Below are positions 33,600 through 45,559 of a DNA stretch of 64,000 nucleotides, one piece after another; positions within the stretch are counted from its first letter, which is position 1, and each line of letters opens with the position of its first letter. Made by a program: the position numbers and the translations under genes. Below the pieces are notes generated by a model. That model had not been told where the DNA came from and ran no database searches. It saw only the letters and a list, made by a program, of their open reading frames with translations. Origin of the DNA: Sambucus nigra (lineage: Eukaryota; Streptophyta; Magnoliopsida; Dipsacales; Adoxaceae). The stretch spans positions 313,501-377,500 of the forward strand of contig CASBWL010000051.1 of NCBI GenBank assembly GCA_949130495.1, in the 5' to 3' direction.

Positions 33600-35602
33600 T
33601 GAAGCCCTTATACTTTTGACTCATTTGAGTCTAGACTGTATAAGAGCTCATCTAGTTTGGAAATTGTGACAAAATTGTGTCCATCCTAGAAACCAAAGAG
33701 CCTCAGAGATTGTGTTGCTTCTTCTCCTAGTCATCTTGTAATGATCCTAAGACTATAGCCATCACTCACACACTTAGAACTTAATCCTTGCATATCATTT
33801 TTCACCTTTATGTGTATTAATGGGGTAAGTGTGTTTAAATCCTTTAATTTGATTTTTATTAATTTTTTTGGGATTTTTAAACATCTTTTAATTAAGGTTT
33901 TATTAAACTAAAACTTGATTTAAAAAGTCTTGGGGTTAATATCTAAATATGTATTGTTGTGATTTTTGGCCTTAAGTTACTCTGGGTAGAAACCGAAAGC
34001 GCCAGAGACTCCAGGGTTGGCTTTGTAATTAGTTTGGGACGCGCGATTGCATTCGTCCTATGGCCAACACTTGCTGCTCTCTGATTGGCCAGAGTTGTGT
34101 TTCTTTACAGAGACAAAACTTCGCATGTTTACAGCCCTTGGATCAACCCTTATCAATGGCCTGCATGTCGCCTGAGTGAATCCCCGTGTAAACCTTTAAG
34201 CCAATCACAGCCTATTTAATCCACTGCCTGTTGTGAGCCCTTGGATTGAAGTCAAAGTAGCTTGACTCAATCTCAGACGTTGTTTTTGAACGATAGTCTG
34301 GAACCTTCTCCTCTTCCTATTTAAAGGACTCTCATCTCAGCCTTCGAAAGCTTTTGCCACTTTGAAATTTCTCAGAGAAAGAATAGAGAGAGAAAGAGAA
34401 GAAAGAGAAGTGAGAGAGAGAAACCAGAGAGCCAAGTTAGAAACCCTAACTTCATCTAAATCTTCTCCAACCTAAACCACTTACCTCTCCAAAAACACCA
34501 TAACCAAATAAACACCATCCTTAGTGTTTCTTGAGTTTATGAGAGTTCGAGTTGAGTGATTTTTGGGTTGCTGTAACCTTGTGTTCATAAAATCTTATTT
34601 CCAACTTAGACACTTACTCAGATCTTGTTTCTGATTCATTAGAAATCATAGATATGAAGTTTTTCATGTCACAACACACTTAGTTGCATTTTATTTCTCA
34701 TCTTGAGAAGTTCGTTGTTGATTGTTTTCTGTTAAAACATTTTCTTACTTCAGAATCAACAATAGATGTTTTTTTGTTTCTGTTTTTACAAAAACTTAAC
34801 CTGACCTAGTTGGATTCGCACTTGGAGGGTTTTCAATCTCCTAAATATTTCAAAAATAGATTGAAAAAGGTCTTGACCGATTTCTTAAGCAAGATCTCCG
34901 TGGAATCTGGGTTATATTGAAAGGTCAAAAGGTTTTTGGTTTTGTAAGAAAGAAAAATAACAAACTCACTGCATATAGACTTTATATGTAATTTGTTAGG
35001 ATTGTTTGTAACTAATAAGAGTGCGTGTGTGCATGCATGTGTTATAGAACACTTTTCACAAACATCTTCACACTACATACACTGAAAGTGTTGGCTATAA
35101 GATTTGGTGAACAAAAGTCGACGTATACTGCTGAAACAAAGGAAGAGTTGACAAACTGAGAAGACTACATCAACAATCAAGATCTGAAGAAAAGTTTAAG
35201 GACGCCAGTGGGTATAATCCTGAACTTGTATAGACTTGTTATTGTGTGCATGTTAGTTAAATAGATTGTAACTCACATATTTGTTTTAGTGATATTTTCT
35301 TGTTTTACTCCGTAGAGGGAGTCGTGGATGTTTCCTCAAGGTTGAGGTTTTACCACGTTAAAAATCCTGAGTATTAATATTTCTACATCTTCCCATCCCA
35401 TTCTGATGTGTGCTTGGTTTAAAATATTTTAAACTGTTTACTAAAACTTGTTATCAAATCTTGTCCATATCTCGTACATAATTTTTGTTAACACATCTTG
35501 TGTTCAAAATCAGTTTGATTTAAGTAAAGAGTTTCTTCAACAAACTTTCGGAGTTGCTTAAATAGTTTATTTTCAATAAACGGCTTTAGCAATGTTATTT
35601 CA
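33600..35602 (+). repeat. Copia 3' LTR
   Basis: It is the direct copy of the 5' LTR, ends TTATTTCA and is followed by the ACCAC target duplication at 35603-35607. Confidence 0.95.
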
Positions 35603-35607
35603 ACCAC

Positions 35608-37042
35608 CACACCCCTCCGACCCCCAAGCTTAACCCACAACATAAGGGACAGACCCACCATTTCACCCAATAACTCCCATGAGGAGCAAGAAGAATCATG
35701 CAAACAAATCTCATCCTCCAAACCTCCTTGACCCACCTCCAAGATAGAACTAAGAGGACCACCAATAACAAAACCCGCAAGGGGCGAGCCCAAATGAATG
35801 TTAACCTTGGATGAATAACCCACTGAACATGCAGAAACATTTCCCATCATCCCCCCAGACAAAGCGAGAGGCCTCTTGAGAAACACCGCATTCCCCTTGT
35901 TTTTCCTATTAATTGAATCCCCTTTACTCTTAGGATTTTTTCTAAAAGCCCCATTTTTAATCACTGCACGAATTCAAAATAGGACCAAGCCTATTAGATC
36001 CGGATGATTATTTCCAGAACTTCCCTGCAAAAGTATACTAGAACTTATTCTAACTAACTATCTCCAAAGTGGTAGCAACAATCCCCACCAAGGGGGCCCT
36101 ATCCCCCTTCTGCCCTACCAGTGGACAAACGGTCATTTTTTTTATAAATTAGAAGGGCCCTCAATGAACATCTCCACTTTATATTTAGATCTGACACTAT
36201 GGAAATTCATGCCACAAATGCTGGCAACAAAAGAACCCACTTTCTCAATGTTGGTATTTGTAGAAGTGACTACCTGCAAATCCACCCCATCACCAAGAGT
36301 AGCAACATCCGACAACTGACCACTTTTTGCTCCTAAATCCCCCAAACCCAAGACACTACCAACCATTGTCTAATCTACCCCCCATCTACCAATGGTCTCA
36401 TAACTACGACCGTAGAGTTCCCACTCCCCATGCAACGACCCTGTCCCACCTGTGTACTATTACCATCAACAGGATGTCTAGAAAACTGCCCCGGTGAAGA
36501 CACATCAACTGACTTGAGCATCCCCTTACCTTTTGTGACATCTGCTCCTAAAGCTTTAGCCCCCACCATGACCACCCTGCTAGAGTGAGCTCCGTCTAGT
36601 GCCTACCTCGTAAACCCAGGTCCCCTATACTGACCCTGGATAGGGACTTCTTCACATCCAAAGTAGCACAAAGGAGTTGCCTCAACGGGGATGGGAATCT
36701 CAAAGACCCCCCCCCCCCCCTCTTTGAATAACACATTCTCCGGAATACCCTCACGCCTAGAAACCAGGATCCTTGCCCACATCAGTTCAGCCTCCTTTTG
36801 GGCGTCCTCATCAATACACAAGAATCCCCCACACTAGTTACCTATGGATTGGAAAACTTCCATACCCCACAAGTGCAGAGGAAGTCCAACAACCCGTATC
36901 CGCCAGCTAGACGGTCGCCTAACATCCTTAAAACACCCGCCCATAGAATGCCACTTATCTAAGAAAAGAGGATACCCATTCACAGACCAAAGCTTCATCG
37001 ACATAATCCTCTCTACTTCCATTTGTGAAGCAAACATATATC
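35608..37042 (-). pseudogene. LINE ORF1, right of the copia element (unit 2)
   Basis: It matches 8900-10345. ORF1 motifs are preserved: WRIRVVGLPLHLWGMEVF, CIDEDAQKEAELMWARILV and GNAVFLKRPLALSGG. The same TAG splits the N-terminal part near 36832. After the C-run at 36708-36719 the frame here reads VFEIPIPVEATPLCYFGCEE, which looks like the better frame and shows that the run differs in length from unit 1. Confidence 0.85.
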
Positions 37043-37255
37043 GAATTTGTTAAATTAATATATTAATAAAATACTTTATTACATTAAACTTTTTCTTATT
37101 TTAAATAGTTTAAATTTGGACGAATATGATATAAGAAAATGATTTTTTTTATAAATAAAATCTGGCATGAAAAAAAAAGAAAATAAACTTTTTCGAATTT
37201 CGAAAATAAGTAAAAACTCGGATGACGTTATAAAAAACAAATATATAATTGTTTT

Positions 37256-37328
37256 TCTTTATAAGTAAATGGGTCAAGCACACGAACCCGCCTAAGGGGT
37301 CGGAATCCCGTATACAAGAAGTAAAAAA
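37256..37328 (-). mobile_element. LINE 3'-end fragment (unit 2 copy)
   Basis: It is the duplicate of 10556-10630, with TTATAAGTAAATGGGTCAAG and CGCCTAAGGGG. Confidence 0.65.
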
Positions 37329-37552
37329 AAGCAGATGATGGATCCATACTCACAATTAGTTTTTCTTATTGGGTCCATGAAGCAACATATGATGGATCGG
37401 TAGGATAAGGATCGGTTCTATCGACATATTGGAACAAGTTTTGGCCCTATAAAAATGGTTCCATCAATGTTTTCCAGTGTAGTAATTTTTTGTTGTATAA
37501 TTTGAGAGAGGCAAAATGGTTTGAGTTGGTAAGGTTGATGAAAGGTCCGGAT

Positions 37553-39190
37553 ATAAAAAATAACATTATTCAAACAGTTTAAATATATTTTCTTTTTTTT
37601 TTAAATTTTTGAAAATTCTTCTACATATTTTTAAATAATTATTTTTATTTTAGTATGACTTCCAAATTGCTTTGTTTATTATTTTCCATACTAAAAAAAA
37701 AAAATCCGTATTCTCCATAATTTGAATTTTTTCCAGTTTTGCTATAACTTTTTTCATTTCTTTTCCAACTGTTAATTTGTTTTCAGTTTTATTCAAACAC
37801 TTGAAATATATATTTTCTCAAAACACTTCTTCATGTTTTAAACCATTTTTTTAAGTTTCATTTTTTAAGCATATAATTGCTCTAGAAGATGTTTGGCAAA
37901 TGTGTAATAAGGTTCCATATACAAAAAACCCATTATATAATTTTCATTAAACATAATATCAATTGTCTTAATGTATATTTTAACTCAAAATGAGGAAGAT
38001 CAAGAATTTCATTGAAATTTAAAAGAGTCGTTGCACAAAATATGACATGTTTCGCCAAGTATTTGACAAGTCTACGTATACCAGAGCTCTTCACCACGCT
38101 TCCACTCGATTGCCTCGTACGAAATATTTTATTATTCTTAGTGAGAATATTTTAGAACTATAAGTATATCATCAAGATTGTAAGTATTTTACCAATTTGA
38201 AAAGCTTTGCTAAAACTATGTCAGTGTTGAATACCAAAAATACATGGTATTACACCTAAATGCCCTCATATGCTTGTCACCTCTCCAAATTTTGTTCCAA
38301 AAATTTAACACCTTTGGTGTTCAAGGGTTATTTGACACAATTTTGAAAGTAAGGGTTAAGCCCCGAAAATTAAATATTATATATTTAGATCCCATGCGGA
38401 CCTTTACTTATGGCCCCTTACCATATTTTTTTTAACAAAACATTCTTTTTTGTAAAGATATTAAATTTTTAAGGGTACCATTCAAAAAATTATTTTAAAA
38501 AAATTGTTTTATATTTAAAAATAAAATCTTCGGAGTTTGAAGGAGCTTAAAAATCGGTAAATAGTTGATCGGGGATTAAAGATATTGATTTGGAACGCTA
38601 AATGTGATGTCAATTGGCCTGTAGATCCACATCCAAAATCACCTATTTGTTTGTTGCATCAAATATGGATCCAAAAAATTTTGATTGTTTCCAATTTCTC
38701 ATAGCCATACTTGGGACATGGACATCTGTCCACATCGTCCATGGGGATTTCCTTTCGTCAGAATGGTTAAGATGTTGGGTCCCATTCCGGGATACTATCA
38801 TGACTTAGTTACGATATCTTGACCTGTTTACATTGTTCACATGAGAATGGTAGTTCAATTGAGAATGGACAAAACATTGTTTTCAATGGGTCGAGAACAG
38901 TTCTCAATTTCCACAAAGTAAATCTCATATAAGCTGCTGGGCATCAAGGCAAATCAAGGCTTGATTCCATTTCTGGTTATTTAACTTACTGTTAAACACA
39001 TTTTCACATTCGAAGCTACAATTACACATGGTTTCACAGGAGTTTCCCACGAAGCTGGAGTATGTGGATCTCTGGGTAAAAACACATTTTCAGTTGATTC
39101 TTTTAACAGTGCTTCAACCGTTTAAAATTAAAAATATATATATATATTTATTGGGTTTTTCCGACAAAAATCCATACGGTGTATGATGTC
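37553..39190. repeat. 3'-flank block of the small gene family (unit 2 copy)
   Basis: It corresponds to 11610-13340. The foldback element and its surroundings (10848-11608) are absent here. No gene is visible. Confidence 0.7.
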
Positions 39191-39197
39191 TCCCCAT

Positions 39198-39198
<1 letters not shown>

Positions 39199-39256
<58 letters not shown>

Positions 39257-39257
39257 C
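39199..39257. repeat. (TA)n(GA)n microsatellite, Helitron empty site
   Basis: The uninterrupted compound repeat corresponds to the two halves flanking 13345-16957 in unit 1. Confidence 0.85.
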
Positions 39258-42190
39258 GATCAACTGAAAGATTGTCCAGGGATGTGAAGAAAAGGGAGTT
39301 GGGACGAAATTGATGCATGTTTGACTCAATTAATGGGACTAACAATAAATTATCTCATTTTTGTAGGCCTTACTACCGGCAAACGAAGGTATATGTGAAA
39401 CACGTATATGTGAAGCACTTAAACTGGACATAAAACAATTATATACTGAATAAATACGTAATGGTAACAAACAACGGTGCAGACAAAAAAGTATACTTGT
39501 GTCGTAACGAGGCAGCTCAATTATAAGTGAAAACATACAGTATGATGGTGTGGTGGATATTTTGAAATTTTCCATGTTATTGATAAAAAATCAATTCTTC
39601 AGCAAAATGATAACATGTACCATTGAATGGGCATGAATACTTAAAACCTTGGTATCGTTGTGCGATTAATTTTAAGGGAATCCCAATCTATTAATTCAAT
39701 TAGCGAGTGTAATAACAAAGCAAGCCACCTAATTGTACCCATGTGGCTGTGTCCTTAGTGAGGTAGTGTATAGTGCCTCTGAGGAGAGGGGTAAGCCGTG
39801 GGAGTACAGGGGTGTGTTTTGTGTTTGAGAAATTGGTTTGGATCCTGGAAACAACTCAAAACCAATTTGTTCGTTCGTGGGTGGGTATGTAGGCAATTCA
39901 CAATCCATGGATCATTTCATATTAAAATTATAATATACTAAAGAAAGAGTGGCAAAACCAACCTGAGGACCAACATTTTATTGATATAGGCCATTCTTAT
40001 TTACCTCACAAAATAGACTTACATATCTCACAACATAGACGATAAAATCGGATCTTTCGGGACAGTACATTACCTTGTAAAAAAGTGAAAATATTGTGTG
40101 CACCAAATTTTTATAAGTTTTGTGTATCAGCTGCATTAGAATATGAGTACAAAAAAAATAATTGTACATCAGTGACTTTATTGTGCCGGCACATCAGTTT
40201 GGGTAACATTTCTCTTATAGTATTGAACAAATATAAATATATATACACACACAATACATATTTGATGTAAAAACTTGACAAATGTACCAATATTGAAAAA
40301 AACGTAGTTACTTAGTGATGTTGCCAACATTAATTGGACTTTTGTCAATAGCAATAATATTTAGTGTTTAAATCGAATTAATTATACCTTTTATTCATGG
40401 AGTCTTATACCAAATATTCTTTTCTACCATTTTATTTTATTTATGTTAATATATTTTTACTCATGGAGTCTTAAAGTAAATTTCAAGCTTTGACATAATT
40501 TGATTTAAATCAAATGAACTAAATTTTATTCATGCATTGGAACTGTAAACTAAACTGATAAGACTATATCTAATAAATGTTATTTTTAGTTTAAAAATGA
40601 ATTTGATAAACAAAATTTTAATTGGGAACCTTACGATTGAAGCTTTTGGAGTTATTGTTTTACTACTGCGATGGAACTTTAATATATTCTTTTTATCTTA
40701 CTTTAATATTTTTTTCATCTAAGCTATACTTTATTCTTTATTTTTTTACTTTTGGCTACTTTAATCCATATGATGGTAATTTTAATATGATTTATTTTCA
40801 CTCTTGTCCCATATTTATGACTTTGCACTCCTATTTTTTTACTTTAGAAGACTTTAGAATAATTTTAAAAAGTTTAATCGTCTTAAAATTTTATCAAAGT
40901 TCCAAGGAGCAATTATCTACGTATTTTTGTTTCTACGTTTTTTTTCCAGTGTTGTTTTATAATTAATTGAATATTTGTTATCACGTGAGCGGATATTTTC
41001 ATAAGAAAATATATAATTATTAATTTAATTAATGATTATTTATTAATTAATTTAATTTCAAGGATAAGTGAGCGTTGAGAAAGTTTTTGTGTTGCGCCAG
41101 TAAAAAGGAAAATGTAGAAAAAAAAATCAATTTAGGGTTAATTCCAATTCGAACCTTTCTGTTTCAAAATTTTCAATTAGAGCCCTGAAACACAAATAGT
41201 GTTTCAACAACCTTGGAGCTAAAAATGAACGAATCTACAAAAGAAAAACTTACTGAATTGTTTACTATTGGCATATAAAGTCAGACATAGAGTAACTAAA
41301 GTCCTGCACTATAGTATATAAGATCCCGGGGATCCTAACTCATTTTCAATTTGCTTTGGATTGGATGTTTAAGATTAAATATGATACCAAACATTGTTAT
41401 TCATTACCCAATGGCCCAATTACTCCGCGTGTTGGTCTTATGTAACACCACACACGAAGGGGCGTGTTGAAACTTAAAGTCTCACATGAGAAAATAAAAA
41501 TATTTTACCGGAGGGCCCTTTACAAATTATTCATCACATAAGGTATTTTGCTATTAATAATTAAAGTTCTTTATCACAAAAAACGAATGCAAGTTATTTA
41601 TCACAAAAAAATATTTTGCTATTTCGTTGCCAAACCTTCGTTAACTACTTAAGAAAAAACACCTCCCCACAAATTATAATAATGATTATGAAAATATTTT
41701 TGTGACAATTTCTTTTATTGCATGTTTTTACCATTCTCATTGACAAAATTATTAGTCTTTAAATTTTGTTTAGGAGAAATTATTATTTATGTTGTATCAA
41801 ATTTAGTCCCCCTTTATTTCAGGAAATTGACCATTGCGAAAACATCTATTTTGTGAAGAATACAAAGTATACCCTCAAAACATTACCTCCATAACAAATA
41901 TTGTACCCATTTGATGGGACATAGTTAATGGTTTGGCATAATTGTTAATCGATAAACCTCAAGAGAACCTGATACTACATGTACACACGTCAGAATTAAT
42001 TGTTAATGGGTAAAACCTAAAAACCATGATTATATATGCAGAGTTCGCAGTCCAAATTGAAAGATAACATCATACATATTCCATGACATGATTGGTTTTC
42101 ATTCACGCAAATGTTATATTCTTCTTGATTCGGCATTCATAGCTCCCTCTCTCCACCTCTCTTTATATATACATATTATGGACCATCCCA
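39258..42190. repeat. Unit 2 copy of 17011-20125
   Basis: It contains the MITE-arm-like sequence (40085-40170) and the promoter block without a gene (40360-42190). A 138-bp segment present at 18155-18292 is missing, with short AAT repeats at the edges. Confidence 0.75.
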
Positions 42191-42378
42191 TTATTAGATA
42201 GTGCTAGAATAAGGAGTTAGAGAGAGCAAACAAAAGGTTTGTAAACTCCTTGTTTAATATTACACACAGAGTGATGCTTAGACTAGTTATTTTATACAAG
42301 ACTTTCTACAACTTATATCTTCGCACCGGTGGAACTATTCAAATGATCGGAAAATCTCTTAGGAATGGAATCACGTAA

Positions 42379-42918
42379 AATGAGGATTTATCAAATCAGG
42401 TTCCACAAAACCAGGAAGGAGTTGGAGTTGTTGAGAATAATGCTCAAATAGTTCAATATAATTCGGATGAGGTTGACTCAGCAGGGTTTGAAAGAGAGTG
42501 TTTTAACTCTGATTCTCCAAATAATACGGGAAAAAATTTGGATAATATTCGTGGAAAATTAAGGAATAAAAAACAAGGCGACATTCATCACTTAATCCAA
42601 CGTGATTCTATCGTGTTAATAGGAGATAAACTTGTTTTGCTCAATGATTTATTTGAAACTTCATCATGTGATGAAGACTCCAAAAGTGATGAAGATTTGA
42701 CTCCTTTAAAGAATATTAATAGAAGTGGCGAGTTATCCCAAGTTTATCCTATTGGCATTCATATTCAGGACAACCGTGGCATTGATTTATTCGCGGATCT
42801 CCCCAAACTTGATTCAGCATCTGCGGTGGATTCCGGTCTTATTTCAAATGATGAAAATTCGACTGCAAAAAATGACAATTGGAACGTCGTCCGTAAGGGA
42901 ACGCGATATAGAAATTGA
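42379..42918 (+). CDS. Unassigned acidic ORF, unit 2
   Basis: It is the duplicate of 20316-20855, open for 180 codons after a TAA at 42376-42378; unit 1 has TGA at the same place. The 3' 381 bp differ from unit 1 by about three replacement changes (H/Q, D/G, R/G). No start codon is convincing. Hairpin 42944-42973 and microsatellite 43015-43084 follow. Confidence 0.4.
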   Translation, partial: NEDLSNQVPQNQEGVGVVENNAQIVQYNSDEVDSAGFERECFNSDSPNNTGKNLDNIRGKLRNKKQGDIHHLIQRDSIVLIGDKLVLLNDLFETSSCDEDSKSDEDLTPLKNINRSGELSQVYPIGIHIQDNRGIDLFADLPKLDSASAVDSGLISNDENSTAKNDNWNVVRKGTRYRN

Positions 42919-43012
42919 ATGACCTAAATGCTTTTTAATTTGTCTCCAAGGGCGCTTGTAAGTGCCCTTGGAGAGGCTTTTTCTCTGTCTATTAATAAAA
43001 TGTTATTTTCCT

Positions 43013-43086
<74 letters not shown>

Positions 43087-43551
43087 GCTATGCAAAGGTT
43101 ATAACTGTTGATCTCCACTAGGGCACTACATTATAACTTCCACGTTTTGCTGAATTCTGGAACTGCTCTATAGTTACATGTTTGCTCCTCCTATTATGAA
43201 ACCCACGACTTAAGGTTTGGTAACTGCTTGCATGTGTCAGCTACTAGTTTGAGGAGGTGTTAACGCTCCCCCACAAGTGGATGGTGGTTAACGACTAACC
43301 ATCAACTCGTCACGATGAAAGCAGAATTTGGACCTAGGAAGACATTTTGTAAACGTGTCAGGCGACGTGATCATGGTCACAGTAGGAGATGGGTGTGGTG
43401 TGACTGTGGTTAGAGGAGTGAGAGTAGTGCGGTGGGTGGGGGGAGTTAGGGGATGGTCTAAACCCACAGGTAGGGTGGTGAACAGTATGATTACTAGATG
43501 GGGTGAGTTCGAGTGTGGAGAGCTTGTCATCATGAATGAATTCATGGCTAA

Positions 43552-43686
43552 GGAGGAGAGAGTGGAAGTCCATGAAAGATGAAGAGAAGAAGCCTTACTT
43601 GGACAAAGTTGTTGAGCTTAAGGAAGAATTTAAGAAGAAGACATTTGAGTCTCCCAAAGAACATGAAAATGAAGATGGAGGAGAAT
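43552..43686 (+). pseudogene. HMG-box gene fragment, unit 2
   Basis: It is the duplicate of 21511-21645, reading EWKSMKDEEKKPYLDKVVEL and KEEFKKKTFESPKEHENED. It has the same missing A before the Trp codon, so that lesion predates the duplication. Confidence 0.65.
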
Positions 43687-44075
43687 CACACTCTTCTTCG
43701 CTGCTTCACTGGCTTGATTTCCTTGTTCACTTTGAGCTCATGACAACGAAAACTAAAGTCTATCCCTGGCATGTCTTCATAACTCCATGCAGAAGATTGT
43801 TTTCTCCTCCTTAGAAGTGCTACCAGTTCCTGTTTTAATGATACATCCAACGATGCTCCAATTTGGGTTGTTCGTTCTGGGTGTTTGTCGTCCAGAATGA
43901 TATTTTATGTAGCTTCCATGACCTGTCCCTTCACGAGCTGAGACTCGTCTCTAGGGTCGAAAGTTTCAATGTCTGCATCTTCTGTTTCATCCACTTGGTA
44001 CGTAGTAGTCTTCTTCCTAGATTCTTCTCGTTCCTCATGTTCGGCAGACGAATAGTAGCATTCCCGAGCTACTTT
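43687..44075 (-). pseudogene. Stray gypsy pol fragment, unit 2
   Basis: It is the duplicate of 21646-22034. Extra changes break the frame that is open in unit 1. Confidence 0.7.
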
Positions 44076-44345
44076 CTAGTCCTGGGTGTATTAAAACTAG
44101 AGCAGGGCCATTATTTATGGGATTATCATGCTCCTGGGCTACTAGACTTGCCTGTGCCACCTTATAAATTGGACATGGAATGTATCCCAGCTCGTGCCAT
44201 TCCTCGGAGCTTAATTGCAAAATACCTCGGTGACTACAATCTTCATTCTCAGATCGAGGTATCTCGTCCCGAGCATCTACTGGACACACCTTCTGTGGTG
44301 AACGTTAGGATGCTGAAGGACTTGAACTTCATTAACTCTCCTTAG
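44076..44345 (+). pseudogene. Antisense extra ORF of the Tat-like element, unit 2
   Basis: It is the duplicate of 22035-22304, open for 89 codons, including LLDLPVPPYKLDM and the end LKDLNFINSP before TAG at 44343. It is opposite in direction to gag-pol. Its 5' end is replaced by the stray pol fragment. The protein family is not recognised. Confidence 0.45.
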
Positions 44346-44621
44346 ACTTTAAATGATCCGCCTGCTGGCGAGGAACCCATTTCAAAAGCCGAGGGAAAAA
44401 AAAACAATAGAGTAGGGATCTCAATGTAATAGTTAGTACACATTTGTAACTTGTAATTCATTTTGAATTTTAATGAAAGACTTTCATTTTCTGTTTGCAA
44501 ATCTGTATTGCTATTGTCTTGTGCTTATCATACACTTTATATTTGTTCTTACATAACAATATTGTGTGGTTCATCGACCAACTTAGTAATAAAGTAATGA
44601 GTATAAAAATGTATAAAAATT

Positions 44622-45432
44622 ATTCCAACCAACCAAGGTTGTAAAAATAAGCTTGTCGACCAACTACAATTACTGGGTTTTTATTCCCAACCAATTATAC
44701 TTGGTACAATTTAGAATATTTTCTCCTCGTTGACCAACTATAGTTAGTGGGTTTTTATCCCCGACTAACCATACTTGATTCAGTTTGGAATATTTTGTTC
44801 TTCGAGGAACTTTTGTAATAATCTTACCTCCCGACCAACATAATTTGGAATTTGAGGGTATATCTTGTTTCCTAACCAACCGAGATTGGCCTTTTTAGGA
44901 GTCTCGTGTTCTCCCTCTTTTACCAACCGGAGTTGGTCTGAGTTCGAACTATCATGTCCACTAGCTCTTTTACAATCTGAGTTGGTCACGCTAGTGTACG
45001 CCTCCTAACCAAAGGAGTATAGTTTGTTCTCGCCCTTTTACCAACCGGAGTTGGTCGTGGGTTTGAACTATCATGTCCACTAGCTCTTTTACCAACCTGA
45101 GTTGGTCACGCTAATGTACGCCTCCTAACCAAAGGAGTATAATTTGTTCTCGCCCTTTTACCAACCGGAGTTGGTCGTGGGTTTGAACTATCGGGTCCAC
45201 TAGCTCTTTTACCAACCTGAGTTGGTCACGCTAGTGTACGCCTCCTAACCAAAGGAGTATAGTTTATTCTCGCCCTTTTACCAACCGGAGTTGGTCGTGG
45301 GTTTGAACTATCATGTCCATTAGCTCTTTTACCAACCTGACTTGGTCACGCTAGGGTACGCCTCCTAACCAAAGGAGTATAGTTTGTTCTCACCCTTTTA
45401 CCAACCGGAGTTGGTCGTGGGTTTGAACTATC
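44622..45432. repeat. 120-bp tandem repeats of the Tat-like element, unit 2
   Basis: It has the same structure as 22580-23395, with an exact 120-bp period (AAAGGAGTAT at 45011, 45131, 45251 and 45371). The copies hold ACCAACCGGAGTTGGT palindromes. Unit 1 and unit 2 have the same copy number, so no expansion has followed the duplication. Confidence 0.9.
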
Positions 45433-45559
45433 AGTATCAGTGTTGCTGAACAGCGTAGTGTTGTACACTAGTATTCCCCGAAAAATTTTCGATAAAAAGA
45501 AAGAAGATGGAAAAACATCATCGTTTTATTCATATTGATAAATTGCTTTACATTTTACA

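Larger units (their letters stand above)
25698..35602 (+). mobile_element. Ty1/copia retrotransposon, Sirevirus-like, complete but inactive
   Basis: This 9905-bp element has long LTRs (2005 and 2003 bp, TG...CA), a 5-bp target duplication, an initiator-Met primer site, gag with a zinc knuckle, protease, integrase, RT and RNase H in copia order, and a polypurine tract. The gag opening RPPVFDGTNFSYWKVRM, the long LTRs, a second zinc knuckle and a repeated polypurine tract point to the Sirevirus lineage. No env-like ORF fits in the 311 bp between pol and the 3' LTR. Four nonsense codons and one frameshift disable it. The LTRs differ at about 50 positions by eye (about 97.4 percent identity). At commonly used plant rates that is on the order of one million years; this figure is a rough inference. 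Confidence 0.95.

Noticed and set aside
43106..43140. TGTTGATCTCCAC as the missing gypsy 3' LTR edge
   Set aside because: Only the first eight bases match the LTR end TGTTGATCTAAAA; the following sequence is unrelated.
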